NCBI RefSeq assembly: GCF_963662255.1
Contig: NC_085048.1
Location: forward strand, 99,120,229-99,184,228
Origin: Cinclus cinclus
Lineage: Eukaryota; Chordata; Aves; Passeriformes; Cinclidae
Length of the DNA stretch: 64,000 nucleotides
Direction: 5' to 3'
Shown here: positions 39,406 through 52,139 of the stretch, piece after piece
How the letters are laid out: every line of letters begins with the position of its first letter
Numbering within the stretch: position 1 is the stretch's first letter
Made by a program: the position numbers and the translations under genes
Notes under the pieces: model-generated
What the model saw: the letters and a program-made list of their open reading frames with translations, nothing else
What the model was told of the DNA's origin: nothing
The model's database searches: none

Positions 39406-42329
39406 ACTGATTCTTTTTTATTTTGCTGTCATGTGAAACCTCGATCCTTTGAAATTTGCTGTTTATAAATTATGTATTAAATTTCAAACACTGCCTATAT
39501 TTAAACCAAAATTATGATAAACAATTTCCAAGACAAATGCAACTCCCCATTACTTAATTTTGTAATTGAATTCAACAGAATGGATTTTGATACATTTCTG
39601 AAGGCTTTTAAGGATCAAAAAATTGGGGAAGCACTGCTTAAAGCTGCCACAGCAGATGTCACCTGCGACATTTTGTGTTTTAATTGACAAAGGTTTAGTA
39701 TTTACTGAAGTAAAGGACACTGAGACATACTACTGTCCTCTCATACTTCAGAAATACTTCAGGAAATATTTTTTGCTCTAATTTTGAATGCCTGTATCAA
39801 AGCACAATCATCCAAATGCAAATGACATTGCAATTGCTGGATTTCAATGATGTCTCTGATCGGAAAATCAGGGTAAGAATGTTTATCCATATATTCATTC
39901 ATTACTCTTTCTCAGAATATTCTCCAGCATCAAGCAAACCTTGATCAAGAACTTCCTGAGCAAGAAGTGGTATTTTTTTAAAGATGACGTAAAGAAGGTT
40001 TTACATGTCTATATGAATACGAAGACACAAAAAATGTAAATTGAGATTTAAAAGCTTGCACCATTTCTAGTTTTATAAACACTTTGAAGCCACAGCTGTG
40101 TGCATCTAAATCTGAGACAACCTCTTTAATACTCCAATTAATGACAGAGAGGAATGGGGCGATTACGAAAACAGAAATCTAATTTAGGCAGAGTCACAGC
40201 CTCTTTGCCAGGTTCTCTATCAAAGGTCGTTTTTCCCCCCCTTTTTCAGTGAAATCGAATCAATCCTCAACCCAAGAGATTCTACTCAGGCAGGTGCCTG
40301 CAGATTAATACAACCTGTCCCCATAATTTCTCTGAAGTAACCTCGTCGTGCATACCACCTGAGGAGCTCTTTCGAAATGTGTTCAATTTGTATATTGTTG
40401 TCTTTGCCCTAATGGGATAGAAAGCATTTCCAAATTAGCCTACTGCTCTTTTGTTTTTTTTCCCCCACAGAAACACAACTGGCTCTGGAGATGTAAAACA
40501 TTTTTTTTTGGCAGCAGGTAACAGGAGCTGGACAAGAAGTAGGGACAATGTTCAGTCTACAGTAAGAAAAGAAGAAGAAGCACTAAGATTTAAATTTGGT
40601 CAAGGTATTTGGAGTAGTGTACAAGTAATAAGCAAAATGCGTTGAATTTTTGGGGGACCAAGCGGAGACTAGCACTTATTTACAAATACCTTCCTGCTGT
40701 GTTTCTGCAGAAAAGACTAACTGGCTTTCTTGCCAGTCAATTTTTTAGTACAAAGGAAGATACAAAAAACATGCTTGGATCAACTTTGCTGGCTTGAGTA
40801 AAATTCAAGGGAGAGATGAAATTTGGTTTGTATACAATTAAAAAAAAAAAAAAGAAAACAAAACCCAAACAAAAAGAAACCAACCAAACTATACTTCAAA
40901 ATAAATTACTCAGTCTAGAATTGATAACAGTAAGTTTGTATATGTGAGAAATACATTTTTTAGTATTCTGTTTTTTGTTGACATCAGGTGAGTCTGTTTG
41001 AGAAATGCTGGTTCCAGTAAAGAAAAGCGTGAAATCTAAACTAGACTCATGGGACTACTTCATTGAAAACATACCAGGAGAGAAAAAAAAATGCAATTCT
41101 ATAGACTTTAAACTGGTCAAGGAATAATTTTAGGGCTTCTATCTAAAACTCAAATGTGTGAAGTTCAATAGCTCAATTTAAAATTCCTCTGAGGACTCAG
41201 ATAAAAAAATTATTCTGAAGTCACTGTAGTCTCTCAATCCATCAACTACATATGTTATAATGTTAATATATAATATTATATACAGAATATATTATACATA
41301 AATATATATAATTAATATCACCAACATTAAATATTCTGATTAAACTACTTAAATGCCCTTAATTAAAATTATTTTGTGATACTTTTTATATTACTACCTT
41401 TGGAGGAAAAATTGGTATAAAATAGTTTTAAAATCAGTATTTTTGGAAGAATAGAAAGGTGCACATTTGCTGTGTCCTGTTGCATATCTTTCTTCTGTCA
41501 GACTGTGGCTTCATGGATGATCTAAATGATGCAGGTGGGATGTTTTTAAAGTAGACTTGGGTTTCCACCAATTTCCACTGAATTTTGATTGAATTCTGGG
41601 TACTTGCTCTGTATCCTGCTCATATCTCAGTTCTGCAGGCAGGTAGCAGAAGCCCTACAGACTTTTTGCCTACCATTGGTTTTCCATGGTGAAAACTCAA
41701 GGAGGAAAAGCATGGAAGGGTTTGTATATAACAGATCCATTTGTAGTGGACTGGTGGACCCCATTTTTATTGTTCCTGTCAGAGAAAGAAAGCTGTATAA
41801 AGGGGTGTGCTGGCAAATCTGACTTTGGGGTTCAGTTCCTGTCAAGGTGTTGGGAACACTGTCCAAAAAACTCAACCATGCGGATTTGTACCACTTAAGT
41901 GCCCCTGGATATTCTTAGTATTAAGGAAAATTTATACACACTTTAAAAAATAAGAATTTTATGCATAAAAACTTGGGAATCAATTTCCTTATACCATCCT
42001 ACTGAGCAATGTGTCATTACTGAATTCTCATAAAGATACATGCTGAGCTATTTACAGGATGAACCTAAGTAATTAGCTCTATCTGTTGTAATTAGTAGTC
42101 AGTCAGTATGTCATCTGAGATAATTATGTTTCAATACAGATAATTTTTCTGAACAGTAGATACTGCATGGAATTATTTGTCTACTAGTATGGTGATACCT
42201 CTCCAGATAAAAATTTCAGTGATGGCTGGGAGAATAAGATATTGCAAGGACTGATAAAAACTTCATTAGATTGAGTTAATTTCAACATTGTTTCCATTAT
42301 TCATATGACTGTAATAATTCTACAGTGGT
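39406..42329. other. Unassigned non-coding DNA with splice-like signals and an AT-rich patch
   Basis: No known gene. Two strong polypyrimidine-AG tracts lie at 40229-40249 and 40452-40470, each followed within 50 bp by a GT donor-like site. An A-rich patch occurs near 40841-40890 and an almost pure A/T patch at 41250-41318. Overlapping open frames near 41589-41898 have no recognisable motif. Confidence 0.45.
41250..41318. repeat. AT-rich tract
   Basis: About 69 bp of A and T with only two or three G or C, built from 'taatatataatatta'-like words. Could be easily unwound DNA; no function is shown. Confidence 0.8.
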
Positions 42330-42585
42330 TGTGAAGGCACAGGGCCCAATTGAGGCCATGGCCCTTCCCTGGAGGGGAGGCCCTTAAGCTAAAAAGTTCA
42401 GAACTCTCCCCTGAACAGAAAAACCCTTAGGTGAGCGCCTCTCCAGTTATGGCAAGAGAAAATCTCTCCCACAATGCCTTTCAGTTAGATGTAAATATTT
42501 TGTACTCCACTGGCCCTTTCCCTTTGTTCCACCCTGAACCCTCAGATCATTTGCCCTATTGCTCTGCCCCACCCCCTGCTTTCCC

Positions 42586-42593
42586 TATATAAT
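42586..42593 (+). promoter_or_regulatory. TATA box within the LTR
   Basis: tatataat, about 70 bp before the AATAAA signal, at the expected U3/R spacing. Transcription would start near 42615-42625 if it is still active. Confidence 0.6.
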
Positions 42594-42658
42594 CCCTGCT
42601 CCCTCACCCCTTGCTTGGAGTTTTTGTCTCCGGCATTTTTCACAGAGTAGCCCCTTAC

Positions 42659-42664
42659 AATAAA
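42659..42664 (+). terminator. Polyadenylation signal AATAAA within the LTR
   Basis: AATAAA followed by a GT/T-containing stretch (gggttcggtctctgtgg), typical of R-U5. Confidence 0.6.
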
Positions 42665-43009
42665 GGGTTCGGTCTCTGTGGAATGCTAAGCGAGGCTCCC
42701 GTCCCTTCTTCTGTGGTGCTGGGAAGTGAGACTCTCAGACTGCTGAAGCCACTCTGGACAGGGCGAGACGTGCCAGCACACCCACGAGTGTCTTTCTCAA
42801 GATGCTTCCCTGGGAAGGTTGCGGCACTCAACCACCACCCGCCACGACGCTCGGTTTTAACTTTCTATGGTTTAGTTAAAGAAACACAGTTGCAGTATTT
42901 TAGCAAAAAGAATGAAAATTCATCTTTCTACAGAACTTCACTGAAGTCAGCAGAAGGAGTACAGGCTTGACTTTATTCAAATTTCTTATTTCAGGTATGG
43001 GATCCTAGA

Positions 43010-43209
43010 NNNNNNNNNNNNNNNNNNNNNNNNNNNNNNNNNNNNNNNNNNNNNNNNNNNNNNNNNNNNNNNNNNNNNNNNNNNNNNNNNNNNNNNNNNN
43101 NNNNNNNNNNNNNNNNNNNNNNNNNNNNNNNNNNNNNNNNNNNNNNNNNNNNNNNNNNNNNNNNNNNNNNNNNNNNNNNNNNNNNNNNNNNNNNNNNNNN
43201 NNNNNNNNN
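43010..43209. other. Assembly gap, 200 N
   Basis: Exactly 200 N, probably a placeholder or estimated size, between two repeat blocks. The minus-strand frames of X residues reported across it have no meaning. Confidence 0.99.
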
Positions 43210-43920
43210 CTGTCATATGACTTCATCCTCAGGGCAACTTCATTCTCTGCAAACTGCTGCAATGTGAGTCACTCTTCCACAGGGTACAGTCCCTTCAGGG
43301 ACAGGCTGCTCCAGTGTGGGTCCCCATGGGTGTACAAGTCCTACCAGGAATCCTGGTTTTGAGCTCCTCTCCCCATGGGTCTGCAGGTCCTGTCTGGAGC
43401 CTGCTCCAGCACAGGCCTCCCACCATATCACAGCCTCCTCCCAGACATCCACCTGCCCCAGTGAGGGTCTCCTTCACGGGCTCCAGGTGGATCTCTGCAT
43501 TCCCATGGTCCTCCCATGGGCTGCAGGGGCACAGCTGCCTCATCATGGTCTGCACCATGAGCTGCAGGAGAATCTCAGCTTTGGCACCCAAAGCACCTCC
43601 TGTCCTGCCTTCTCCACTGACCTGGGTGACCCCAGAGCTGTTCCTCTCCCATGTTCTCACCCTGCTTTTCTTTGGCCACAGTTACAATTGTGCAATAACT
43701 TTTTTTTTTTTTCTCTTCTTAAATCTGTTATCACAGAGATGTTACCATTTCTAATTGGCCCAGCCTCGACCAGCAGCACATTCATCTTGGAGCCACCAGG
43801 GACTGATTCGGCTGGACATGGGTGTCATGAGGACACTGTGAGCTGGAAGGATTGTCTCTTGAGAAAATTCTCATCTGTGGACTCCACTGTGGGCTTTGAC
43901 TCAGGCTCAGCCTGCTAACA
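43210..43920. mobile_element. Widespread avian interspersed repeat, probably retrovirus-derived
   Basis: Starting at the gap edge, the sequence has the wording of a repeat I know from many bird genomes: 'cagggcaacttcattctctg' then 'caaactgctgcaatgtgag', several near-repeats of 'ctgctccagtgtggg' and 'ccatgggctgcagg', then 'tctgttatcacagagatgtt', 'aattggcccagcctcgacc', 'ttcatcttggagccaccagg' and 'ttcggctggacatggg'. I associate it with ERVL-type elements, but the family name and orientation are not certain. Open frames of 121-200 codons here, on both strands, come from the CpG-poor, stop-poor repeat and are not taken as genes. Its left part is lost in the gap. Confidence 0.6.
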
Positions 43921-44639
43921 GAGTTAATGTGGAAACAGTTCTGCTTTTATTCATCTGGGAGGTCAATCCCCTGGCTGATGGTGGCAGCTTTGTTTGGAAC
44001 ACGATTTATTTTCATGGAGGCTCTCCCTGGCTACTCTGAATTAGGAGTTCCTGGTTCAAAAGCTGAAAGGGCTTTCCTCTTGCCAGCAGTCAGCACTTTA
44101 AGTTAAACATTTCTGGGTTGATTTCCAGCTGGTGAATACAGACACCTGTAGCAGAATTCAACACTTTAAAAATAAGACAATTATTGCAGCAGCAGGATGT
44201 GTCAGCCCAACTGAATTATGTGCCTAATGTGGCGTCTTTTATCTGTGGCAAAAAATGAGGTCCTTCTTACAGGGGGGTCATGAATATTGGAGGTCTGGAC
44301 AAGAAAATGCCAAGGTCTCCAATGAATTCATGAAGAACCAAGCTAAAAGTTATGTACCTTTGTGCACGTCTGGATGTTCAGTGATGAGATCTGCAACCAA
44401 CTGCTTAACAAGGAAGAAGGCAGCAATTGGCACCTCTTACTTTAATAGTCAAGCAATGGCCAAGGTATGATGATGCATAACAGGAGGTGCTGTTTCTGAA
44501 GTGTTCTGTTTCTGGCTAGGAAAGCATGAGTCTTCATCTCAGCCTCTATATCCAAATATTAGACTGGCCAAACAAGCAAAATTATTGTTTTATTTTAAGA
44601 CAATTATACGGAGATGGGATTCCAAAATGAGCAATCTCC
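43921..44639. other. Unassigned DNA between two repeats
   Basis: No gene or known repeat recognised. It may still belong to the repeat cluster around the gap. Confidence 0.4.
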
Positions 44640-45250
44640 CTTTAGTTTTAACCACTCCTCTTTCACCATTAAGGAAACACAACTGAGAAAAGACATAAGT
44701 GGAAAAAAAGGAGTTTACTAAGAAACAAAAAGGCAACAAGCAAGATAACAGTAATGAGCACCAGATACAAAGGTGCTGAATCCCATGGACTCCCTGAGTA
44801 TGAAGAAAACGAGATGTTGGCCTCTGTAGAAGCCAAACACATGATGGTGGAGAAGCTTTCTCCAAACTATATGGTGGAGAGAGAAGTCAAAGGAAAAATT
44901 ACACAGAAACAGAGCCTCCACAACTACAGGACCCCTTCTTCACCTAGAAAACGGGCAAAACTGAAAGTCTGGAAGGACAACTTTCTTTTCCAAAAACAAG
45001 AGTCAATTCTGCTGGGTTGCCTGCTCCATGCTACTTGACAGGGGCTCTCCTGGTGGTGGCAGTTCCGTTGGCAATGGTGGCTGGAACTAGGGTAACAGCT
45101 AAAAAACATGTGGAGAGAACAGTCAGACATCCCAGCATAGCTGTCCTGAGTAGCAGGAGCAAAAAGGTCCAAAGAAAATATCTTCCTCTAGTCCAGTAAC
45201 AGAGTTGCCATGGCAACAGTGGCCCAATAGGTGTTATGAAATTCTCCAAA
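44640..45250 (-). mobile_element. Possible antisense LTR
   Basis: Read on the minus strand, the block ends in 'ttgcctttttgtttcttagt' followed by 'aaactcctttttttccac', a layout like an LTR R/U5 with a weak AGTAAA signal. Upstream lie 'ttgccatggcaactctgtta' and a GC-richer U3-like part. The plus strand carries two near-copies of 'atggtggagaa' about 40 bp apart (44844 and 44871). TG/CA ends and a target-site duplication were not found. The block up to about 45480 is similar in composition and could be part of the same element. Several overlapping open frames of 60-94 codons on both strands look like chance. Confidence 0.3.
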
Positions 45251-48200
45251 GCGCAAAAAAGAGCCTCTGCATCTCACTGCCTGGGCTCAAAGAACCTGCC
45301 CCAGGCAACTCTCTTGGCAGCCCAGAGAGAATCTAAAGAGCCTTTGCCTCTACTCTGAAGCCAGGAGGAAACAAAAAGAGGGCTCTGTGTGAGCATTCCC
45401 TGTCTCTCAAATGAACTCCAGACCACTCAGTGTGAAAAACCCCAGATCTGCTTCCATACCCTGGGTCTCAATGGAACAGTGATAAATTTGAGCAGGTTGG
45501 CACAAAGATGTGGAATACAATACCTATTTTTTATGGGTTATCCATGACAAAGATTCAAAAGGCTAGAAGAAGCCTGACGAGAAGATGTATATCTCTCCCT
45601 TTTGGGCAGGGCTTTGAACAGAAAATATGGACTTTTCTTGTGACTCTATTTGTTTCTGTGCATTTTTAACCACTTTCAGTATCATTTGAAATATGCTCCC
45701 CCTATTCACTAATGGTTCATCCTATAGCTTGGTTATTGTGATACTTCTCTGTGGTAAGAGTGGTTCAGATCCAAAACTATTAAGCTTTGGATACTGAAGA
45801 TTTCTCCATAAGCCTATTGTGAAATAAGGTAAGAAACTTTCTGCGTTTCATCACTCATGGTTTACATCTTATGGGAAATTAGCATTTAGGTGTGTCTCTG
45901 CACAAGACTGAACTGCCACAAAGCTTAAAACCAGTCAAACTTGAAAAATTCTTTGCAACAGAACCAAGCTCTAATAAACAATCTTTATGTTGATGAACTC
46001 AGCCAGGAGTAGCAGAGCATGAACAGGGATGCTGAGTACCTAGTAGAAAGGTAATATTGCATCTAAATAGAATTATTTCTGTAGCAGGAAAAGGTTTTAA
46101 AAAATCTATTCCATTAACAAAAAGACACATATGGGGCAATTTTATCAGTGTCTTCTAGAATGGGATTTTTGCAATGTGATCTTAATGGACACATAAGCAT
46201 ATATTCCATAGGCCTGCTTTTAGCTTTTAAGTGCACTTCTTTAAGACAATGGAGAAACCAAATTATTTTTTAAACTATATAGAATAGGTTATAAATCACA
46301 CTGTTTATCTGATCAACTTTATGGATAAGCTGCTCTCATTTTGGCCTAAAATAAAAGTTGACAACTATTTTGGTTCAAAAAAAAAAAAAAAAGGTGGGGG
46401 AGATTATATGTAATTTATTGTTAGGTCTGACAGACGGTTCCCAATTATTCAGCTATATCCTGTCACTCTGACAAGACTGTATTTTGTGTTAGCCTTGAAT
46501 TTTTCTCTATGAAACCAGTGAGAATTTCCAGTAAAATCACAGCCTGCTAGAGAGCAGAGTAACATTTATCATGTCATCTGTGCTTTAAGTGACCTTAGAG
46601 GAAATTTACTGACCTTGTCTGGATTTCTTCTGGGTTCAATTTGTGACAAAATAAACTCAAATTTGTTTAGGATCCTCATGAAGAACTGCACCTCATACTG
46701 TTATTGTTTTCTTTCTGTCACCTTCAAATGTGATGCTTGATCCTGATTAATTGCCACTCTTTTCTTTCTACCAGGTGCATTTGCCAGGTCTCATCTCTGA
46801 TAACAGATGCCACTATCTGTGTTTTTTCAGTTTTTGTGATGCTGAGTTAACTGTTTGTGCTCTAAACCCCTCATAGACTAAATCTTAACTCAGAATTTAA
46901 CAGACCCTGTGCTGCACATGTGACTGAGGGACTGGGCATATAGCCATTAAGGCTCATTTAGGTCACTCCCTCTATAGAATGTCACTTATCACCCCACAGG
47001 AGTGGGATTAACTTAGTAAGTAACAAAAATGTTGTATTGATGCAGGCTGTGTATGGATCAAATTTATAAAATATTGTGAAATTGTAGCTGCATTGGCATG
47101 ATCCTCATCTATTCACTCAATCTTCATATATTCACACCATGAACATTTACAGTACATGTATGGTATTTTTTCCTCCACCTGCTTCCTTCAATGTTATGCT
47201 CAGAGAAGGTCTGAAATTAATTCCTGCCAACTTACAGTGTTTCTGGGGGGGAAAATATCGAAATATTAATTAAATATGTACTATTTATTTTCAATTACTT
47301 AATAAAGTTAATTCCTCTGAATCTACCAAATATGCATAAAATTGAAAATTAATCTTCAGATATGTTATCATAATGTCAAGATTCCTTTTAGCACAGAAAC
47401 ATGAACTGGATAATGATGTACCTTTATTAAAAAAATTAATAAATCCAAGATTACAGATTGTAATGGAAACACAGGGAAAATAATCTGCATTCTGCAGATC
47501 CTATCTAATGGGATTTTCTCTCCTATTTTCTCCTTTTCTTTGTTTAACTGAATGCAATGCACTATATTATTGAAAACAATAATTGTAAAAGATGCTATTT
47601 TTTTCCCTACCTAGTGTGGTTTCATTTACTGTGTCACTGGCACCAATTTCTCTACTAATGATTCTCAATCTGTTGACCTTGATGAAGTTATTGATTGGAA
47701 AAGGTTTTTTCAGGTGTCCAATTTTGTGGCACTAACAGACTGGAACTTGGTAAACATATTTTTCCTTTCCTTTTGTGAAACATTAGGTAGTTTAAAAATA
47801 AAAGTACTGATCCCCCAAATAATTATATTTCATATATATTCTGTCCTGAAATGTGGAATTAGAAATACCCTGTCTATTCTTTTAACAACTTCTAGGCAAA
47901 TCTACCCTGTTTACAGAGAAGTAGGTTTCAGTTACTATTTGTAAATGTGATGCCTGGAAATTTACCTGCAGTTTGAACCCAGGCTCAGGAACAAAAGGCA
48001 TTTTTCCATGGAAACTTAAAACAGCATCTCAGTCCTTTGATATTCACCCCTCCAAACTTCTACAAGACTGGTATGCCCAATTCATTTTAGCTGTTTGAAA
48101 ACCACAAGGCTGTAATAATTAAACAAATTGCATGAATAATATGAGTACCAAAGTAGCTTTATCCCAGAGATGCCTTTTCTATTCAATGCTAACAGAAATA

Positions 48201-48295
48201 ATATTTAGTATGCTCAGTCAGGTCATCTGGGCCATGATAAAAAAAATCTGAAGATGCCATTTGATGAACAGGCTGTTTGGCTCTTTTGGAGTTTA

Positions 48296-48457
48296 GGTTT
48301 TGTTTATTTAGGGTTTTTGGTGGGGGGAGTATGCTGTTGGTTTCTTTCTTGTGGTTTTTTTATATTTGTTTTTATTTTTATGGGTTTTTTGTTTTGTTTT
48401 GGGTTTTCTTTGTGTGTAAATTTGTTTTGTTGTTTTGTTTTCGTTTTTCTTTGTTAA
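48296..48457 (+). repeat. T/G-rich low-complexity tract
   Basis: About 160 bp dominated by T with G (words such as ttttgttttgttttggg). The Phe/Cys/Gly-rich frames of 67-78 codons on plus and the Lys/Thr-rich frame on minus are artefacts of the composition. Confidence 0.85.
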
Positions 48458-50259
48458 GAGACCCCTATCACTGCAATTATAAATTGAAAATAGTGGTAGC
48501 AGTGGCTCTATGATATTTCCCCTGAGCAAGGAATCAAGATACATTTATCAAGCTTTATCAAGAACAGGATTTAGGGATAATGGCTGCTTCAAATACATTC
48601 TACTTTCTTGCTTCTTCTGGGAGAATGGGGAGAGCCTTTGAAATCCCACCTGGCTAAAAACCCAATTTTAAAAATTATATTATCTCAAACATTGAATGTA
48701 TTTTCTGAGGAGATAACAAAATGTCATCACTGTCACACTTGTGGTTACAGTATTTACCCCTATGTATCCCCAAGGCTTATTTTAAAACTTTCTTCACTTC
48801 CCACATTTTTATTCAGTTGAATGAGGACACAAAAAATTAAGAATGGAATTTACCCCATTCTGATGTTGATAAAATCTAGACACCTTTTTTTTTCTGCACC
48901 TCTTTGCAACAGTATGTTTGCTTCTGTTCTCATAGAATAATTTGTTTAAACTCTGTAGATGCTCTGGGAACAGTCAGATTCAGGGAGAAGACAATGAAAA
49001 GGATGGAGATATTTGTATTGCACGTCAGGAAATGCCAGCTTTTCTGCAGAAAATGGAAATATGGGAAGAGAGTAGAATATCCTGTCCCAGGAGTCCCTTG
49101 TGGCTTTACCTAAATTTTATGGTTAGATTTGTTGAAAATTCATCAGAAAGTAAATACCAAAAATTACTGTTTTAGCAAAGCCACCACAAAGATCCAGAAA
49201 TATAAAACTTCAGGAAAATATGTCAGGGATCCAGAATTCAAAGTTCATATCCAAATTCAAATGAAGCATAGACTGGAAGTCCTTTGTGGCTCTGTCAAGA
49301 GGGGACTTGGCATTTTTTGGCCTGCAAAGAGAGTTATGACATTAGTTTCTTGAATGGATGTCCCTGTGAGACTTAGCTAATTTTTTTCTTAACAAGATTA
49401 AGCTGTACAGTTTATGACTGAACATTTGGAAATCTGGTTTAGGTTTTTTCCTCAAAAGCTGAAGAATTCAGGCAACTCTAAAAAAGAATATTTTCTTGCA
49501 CTGGAAATACTATCATTTTCCCTCAGAAGTGAAATTGCCTGCTATCTCATTAGGATTTAGGTGTATCTGGAAGTTATGCAAATGTATTCCTCATCTACAA
49601 CAGGGAACTTACAGACCTTGCAACTGCTTTCTTTCAAGAGTCTGAATCAAAAGTCTGGGCACCAAAATTTGCACTTGATCTACACAAATCAGAATTACAT
49701 CTGTCTCTGACCTTTGCTAGTTGCCAGCAGGTTAACTTACTTGAGGTCTGACAAGGTAAGATTTGAATTAGCTCAGCTTCTGAATCTTCTTGGTGTCTTT
49801 CCAGTGCAGTTTGTCATTCCTGCATGGCTCTGATATCCCCCAGGGAATGTCAAAATCCAACGGCCTTAGACAGAGAGAGTTCTGAATCCACATATGACAT
49901 TTTTTCTCAACATAGGTTTTAAGTTCTGAAGAAATATTCCATCCCAACAGTTTCTGACCAGAGAGAATAGAAAACATTAGAATCAATTAACATTTTTTAT
50001 TTGTTTAAATCAAAGTTTTTTTTCTAAAAAAGGAAGTGGTAGAAAATTCTTCTCACCAATAGAATTAACAAATACGATAAATAGAAGAAAGTTGAGGTTG
50101 CTGTAGGAAGAGAAATAAAAAGGCCAACAGAAGGAGAAACATACAGGCATTGAGGTGAAAGAATGAAGAAACAAACTCCTAGGCACATTTTGAAGTACTT
50201 ATATTTGTAACAGATACTTCCCAGCTATACTGCATGTTATATGACTGAACAACTTTAAT

Positions 50260-50740
50260 TTTGACTGCTGATCAGTGCAGTGGCATGTTCAGTTTTATAC
50301 ATCAGTCAGGTAATCCTAAGTCGGAAGCACCAGCATGAATAATGACATATAAAGCCTGTTAATAAATTAATTATTATAGTGCCTCAGACTGTGAAACTTT
50401 ACACAGGGTTGATTATCACCATGTTAATGAGTGGTGCAATGATAAATACGGAGTGGGTAATTTCATTTTTTTTCAGTGCATTTGAGGAGTTAGGTATTCA
50501 TTATAGTGTTAAAATTAGCAGTGAATAAGCTCAATTCTCCCGCAGTTTCTAACATCCACTCTATTAATGTTAGCACCTGCATTGCACTGTGCATGCAAAC
50601 AAGCTGCTCTTTAACAGAAATTAGCTGTGTCTCTGTTCCATTTTGTTTTAAGGTGTCTGAGAATAGTGCCATTGTTTTCTGTCATTTCTGTGTAGAGGAA
50701 GAAATTTTTCATTGCCTAAATATTTGACAAAAACACCCAG
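50260..50740. promoter_or_regulatory. Possible conserved non-coding element (weak)
   Basis: A repeat-free stretch dense in developmental transcription-factor words: ttaattatta at 50367-50376 (homeodomain type), atgcaaac at 50593-50600 (octamer-like) followed by an 'aaacaa' forkhead-like word, and several TAAT cores. In appearance it resembles vertebrate conserved non-coding DNA. No conservation data were available, so this is only a candidate. Confidence 0.2.
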
Positions 50741-52139
50741 AGTGAAAAAGCCAAGAAATTTTTGACCCCCTTCAGTCTTTGATGCTTACAAACCACCACA
50801 CAGGAAAATAATAGCAACCTGGATCTAGAAACACCTTATATTCAGTAGCCATGGGCATGCTGTTCTAATTATTGTTTTCAATACCCAAGATCCAGTTTAC
50901 AAAATCATCTCCAGCAGATTACAATCAGTAGAGCCTCAGTAATGAGAAGGTAAAACACCTTTTCACAGCAACCTAAAGATAAATCTGACTTCATATTCAT
51001 ACACTGACTTTTGAGCACCATGCTTGGTATTTAGCAAGGCCAGACCAAGAAAATAAAGGCTAGAACTGGTTGGGAGGTGAGAGTCCCATTGGGAGTGAGC
51101 ACCTCTAGTGTCATAAAGGAAGGGATAATCTAAAAAAATATTTATATTTGTACTTTGAAAAGAAAGTGCAAGGACAGCTCTCCCTGAGCTGGTTTCTTGG
51201 CCCTTGCCCAGTTTCTCTGCTCCATCTAGAGTCTCCTTGTTTTCTCAAATTATTTAATTCCCATGCCTTATATCTTGTTTCACAACTAGTTTTGTATGTG
51301 TATTCTATGATTACTACATATCTAATTTTGGTGACTCAATGCAAAAATAAATGCATAAATGAAAATGCTGCATAAGTTTCTGCTCAGAAAATACTTTTTC
51401 AGTGTGTCAGCTGCTTCCTCTCAATGCAAACTTTTATTGCTTGTTATTATACATTTTATAAACTCTTACGAGTTCCCATATTGGCTTACTATCAGTATTC
51501 CACTCTGGGGAGCCTTTTGTGGAACCTTTTATGAATAACGCTAACTTAGCTGCTGTGTCTACTTTTGCATATAACTCTGATTTGCTTGTTGCTAGTAGGC
51601 AGACTCCAGCCCTTTGTGTATTGTGTTACTACTTAATTTTGTTTCACACCTGAGACATTTTGAGAGTCTTAAACCATGAATATTCTGCATGATCCCCTCC
51701 CAGGATGACTTAAGACAATGAAACTTTTCAGTCATAACCAGCACTTCAGAAGGCAGATTTTGCTGTAATTTCACTGCAGTCCTTTAAATGATTCTGCAAC
51801 TGATAATCTGTTACTGTCAACAGGTCATTTCCCTAAATAGATTTATGATGTATAAAATCAAACACCACATTTCATTTGTTTTTCTGCCTGATTGATGTTC
51901 CCCATGCAGCCTGAATATGTGCACCTGGCTGACGGTGCTTAAGCCTGTTCTTGACAGCAACTGAAATCTTTTATATATAAGACTTGTAAGGACTTCATTA
52001 AGAATATTTCAGCATTATTTTAAGAATAAGGAAAAAGGGAACTCTAGGAATGGCAGGGCCAGTGAGTACAATTTTTGTGTTCAAATGGCCTGAGATTAAT
52101 ATGAACTTCAAGTAGTGGAGGAAGATCCTGTGTGATGAA

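Larger units (their letters stand above)
42330..42888 (+). mobile_element. Solo LTR of an endogenous retrovirus, relatively intact
   Basis: The block has all parts of a retroviral LTR in order. The left end is tgtgaaggcacaggg; U3 is GC-rich. A TATA box (tatataat) lies at 42586-42593. An AATAAA signal at 42659-42664 lies about 70 bp further on and is followed by 'gggttcggtctctgtgg', so R is short. U5 is rich in CpG (for example 'agggcgagacgtgcc' and 'cgccacgacgctcgg'). The right end is placed at 'agaaacaca' because TGTG and CACA pair as terminal inverted repeats. With the start moved to 42332 the 4-bp flanks gttg/gttg would form a target-site duplication. No retroviral coding sequence follows before the gap. 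CpG retention suggests a younger age than the other repeats. Ends are inferred. Confidence 0.7.
45251..52139. other. Long unassigned AT-rich stretch
   Basis: About 6.9 kb without a recognised gene. It includes A16 at 46377-46392, the T/G-rich tract at 48296-48457 and the possible regulatory stretch at 50260-50740. Open frames are 82 codons or shorter and carry no known motif. Confidence 0.5.

Noticed and set aside
42986..43262. Frames consisting mainly of X
   Set aside because: Translation of the N gap.
43295..43918. Open frames of 121-200 codons on both strands next to the gap
   Set aside because: They lie inside an interspersed repeat with few stops; mutually overlapping frames on both strands argue against a real gene.
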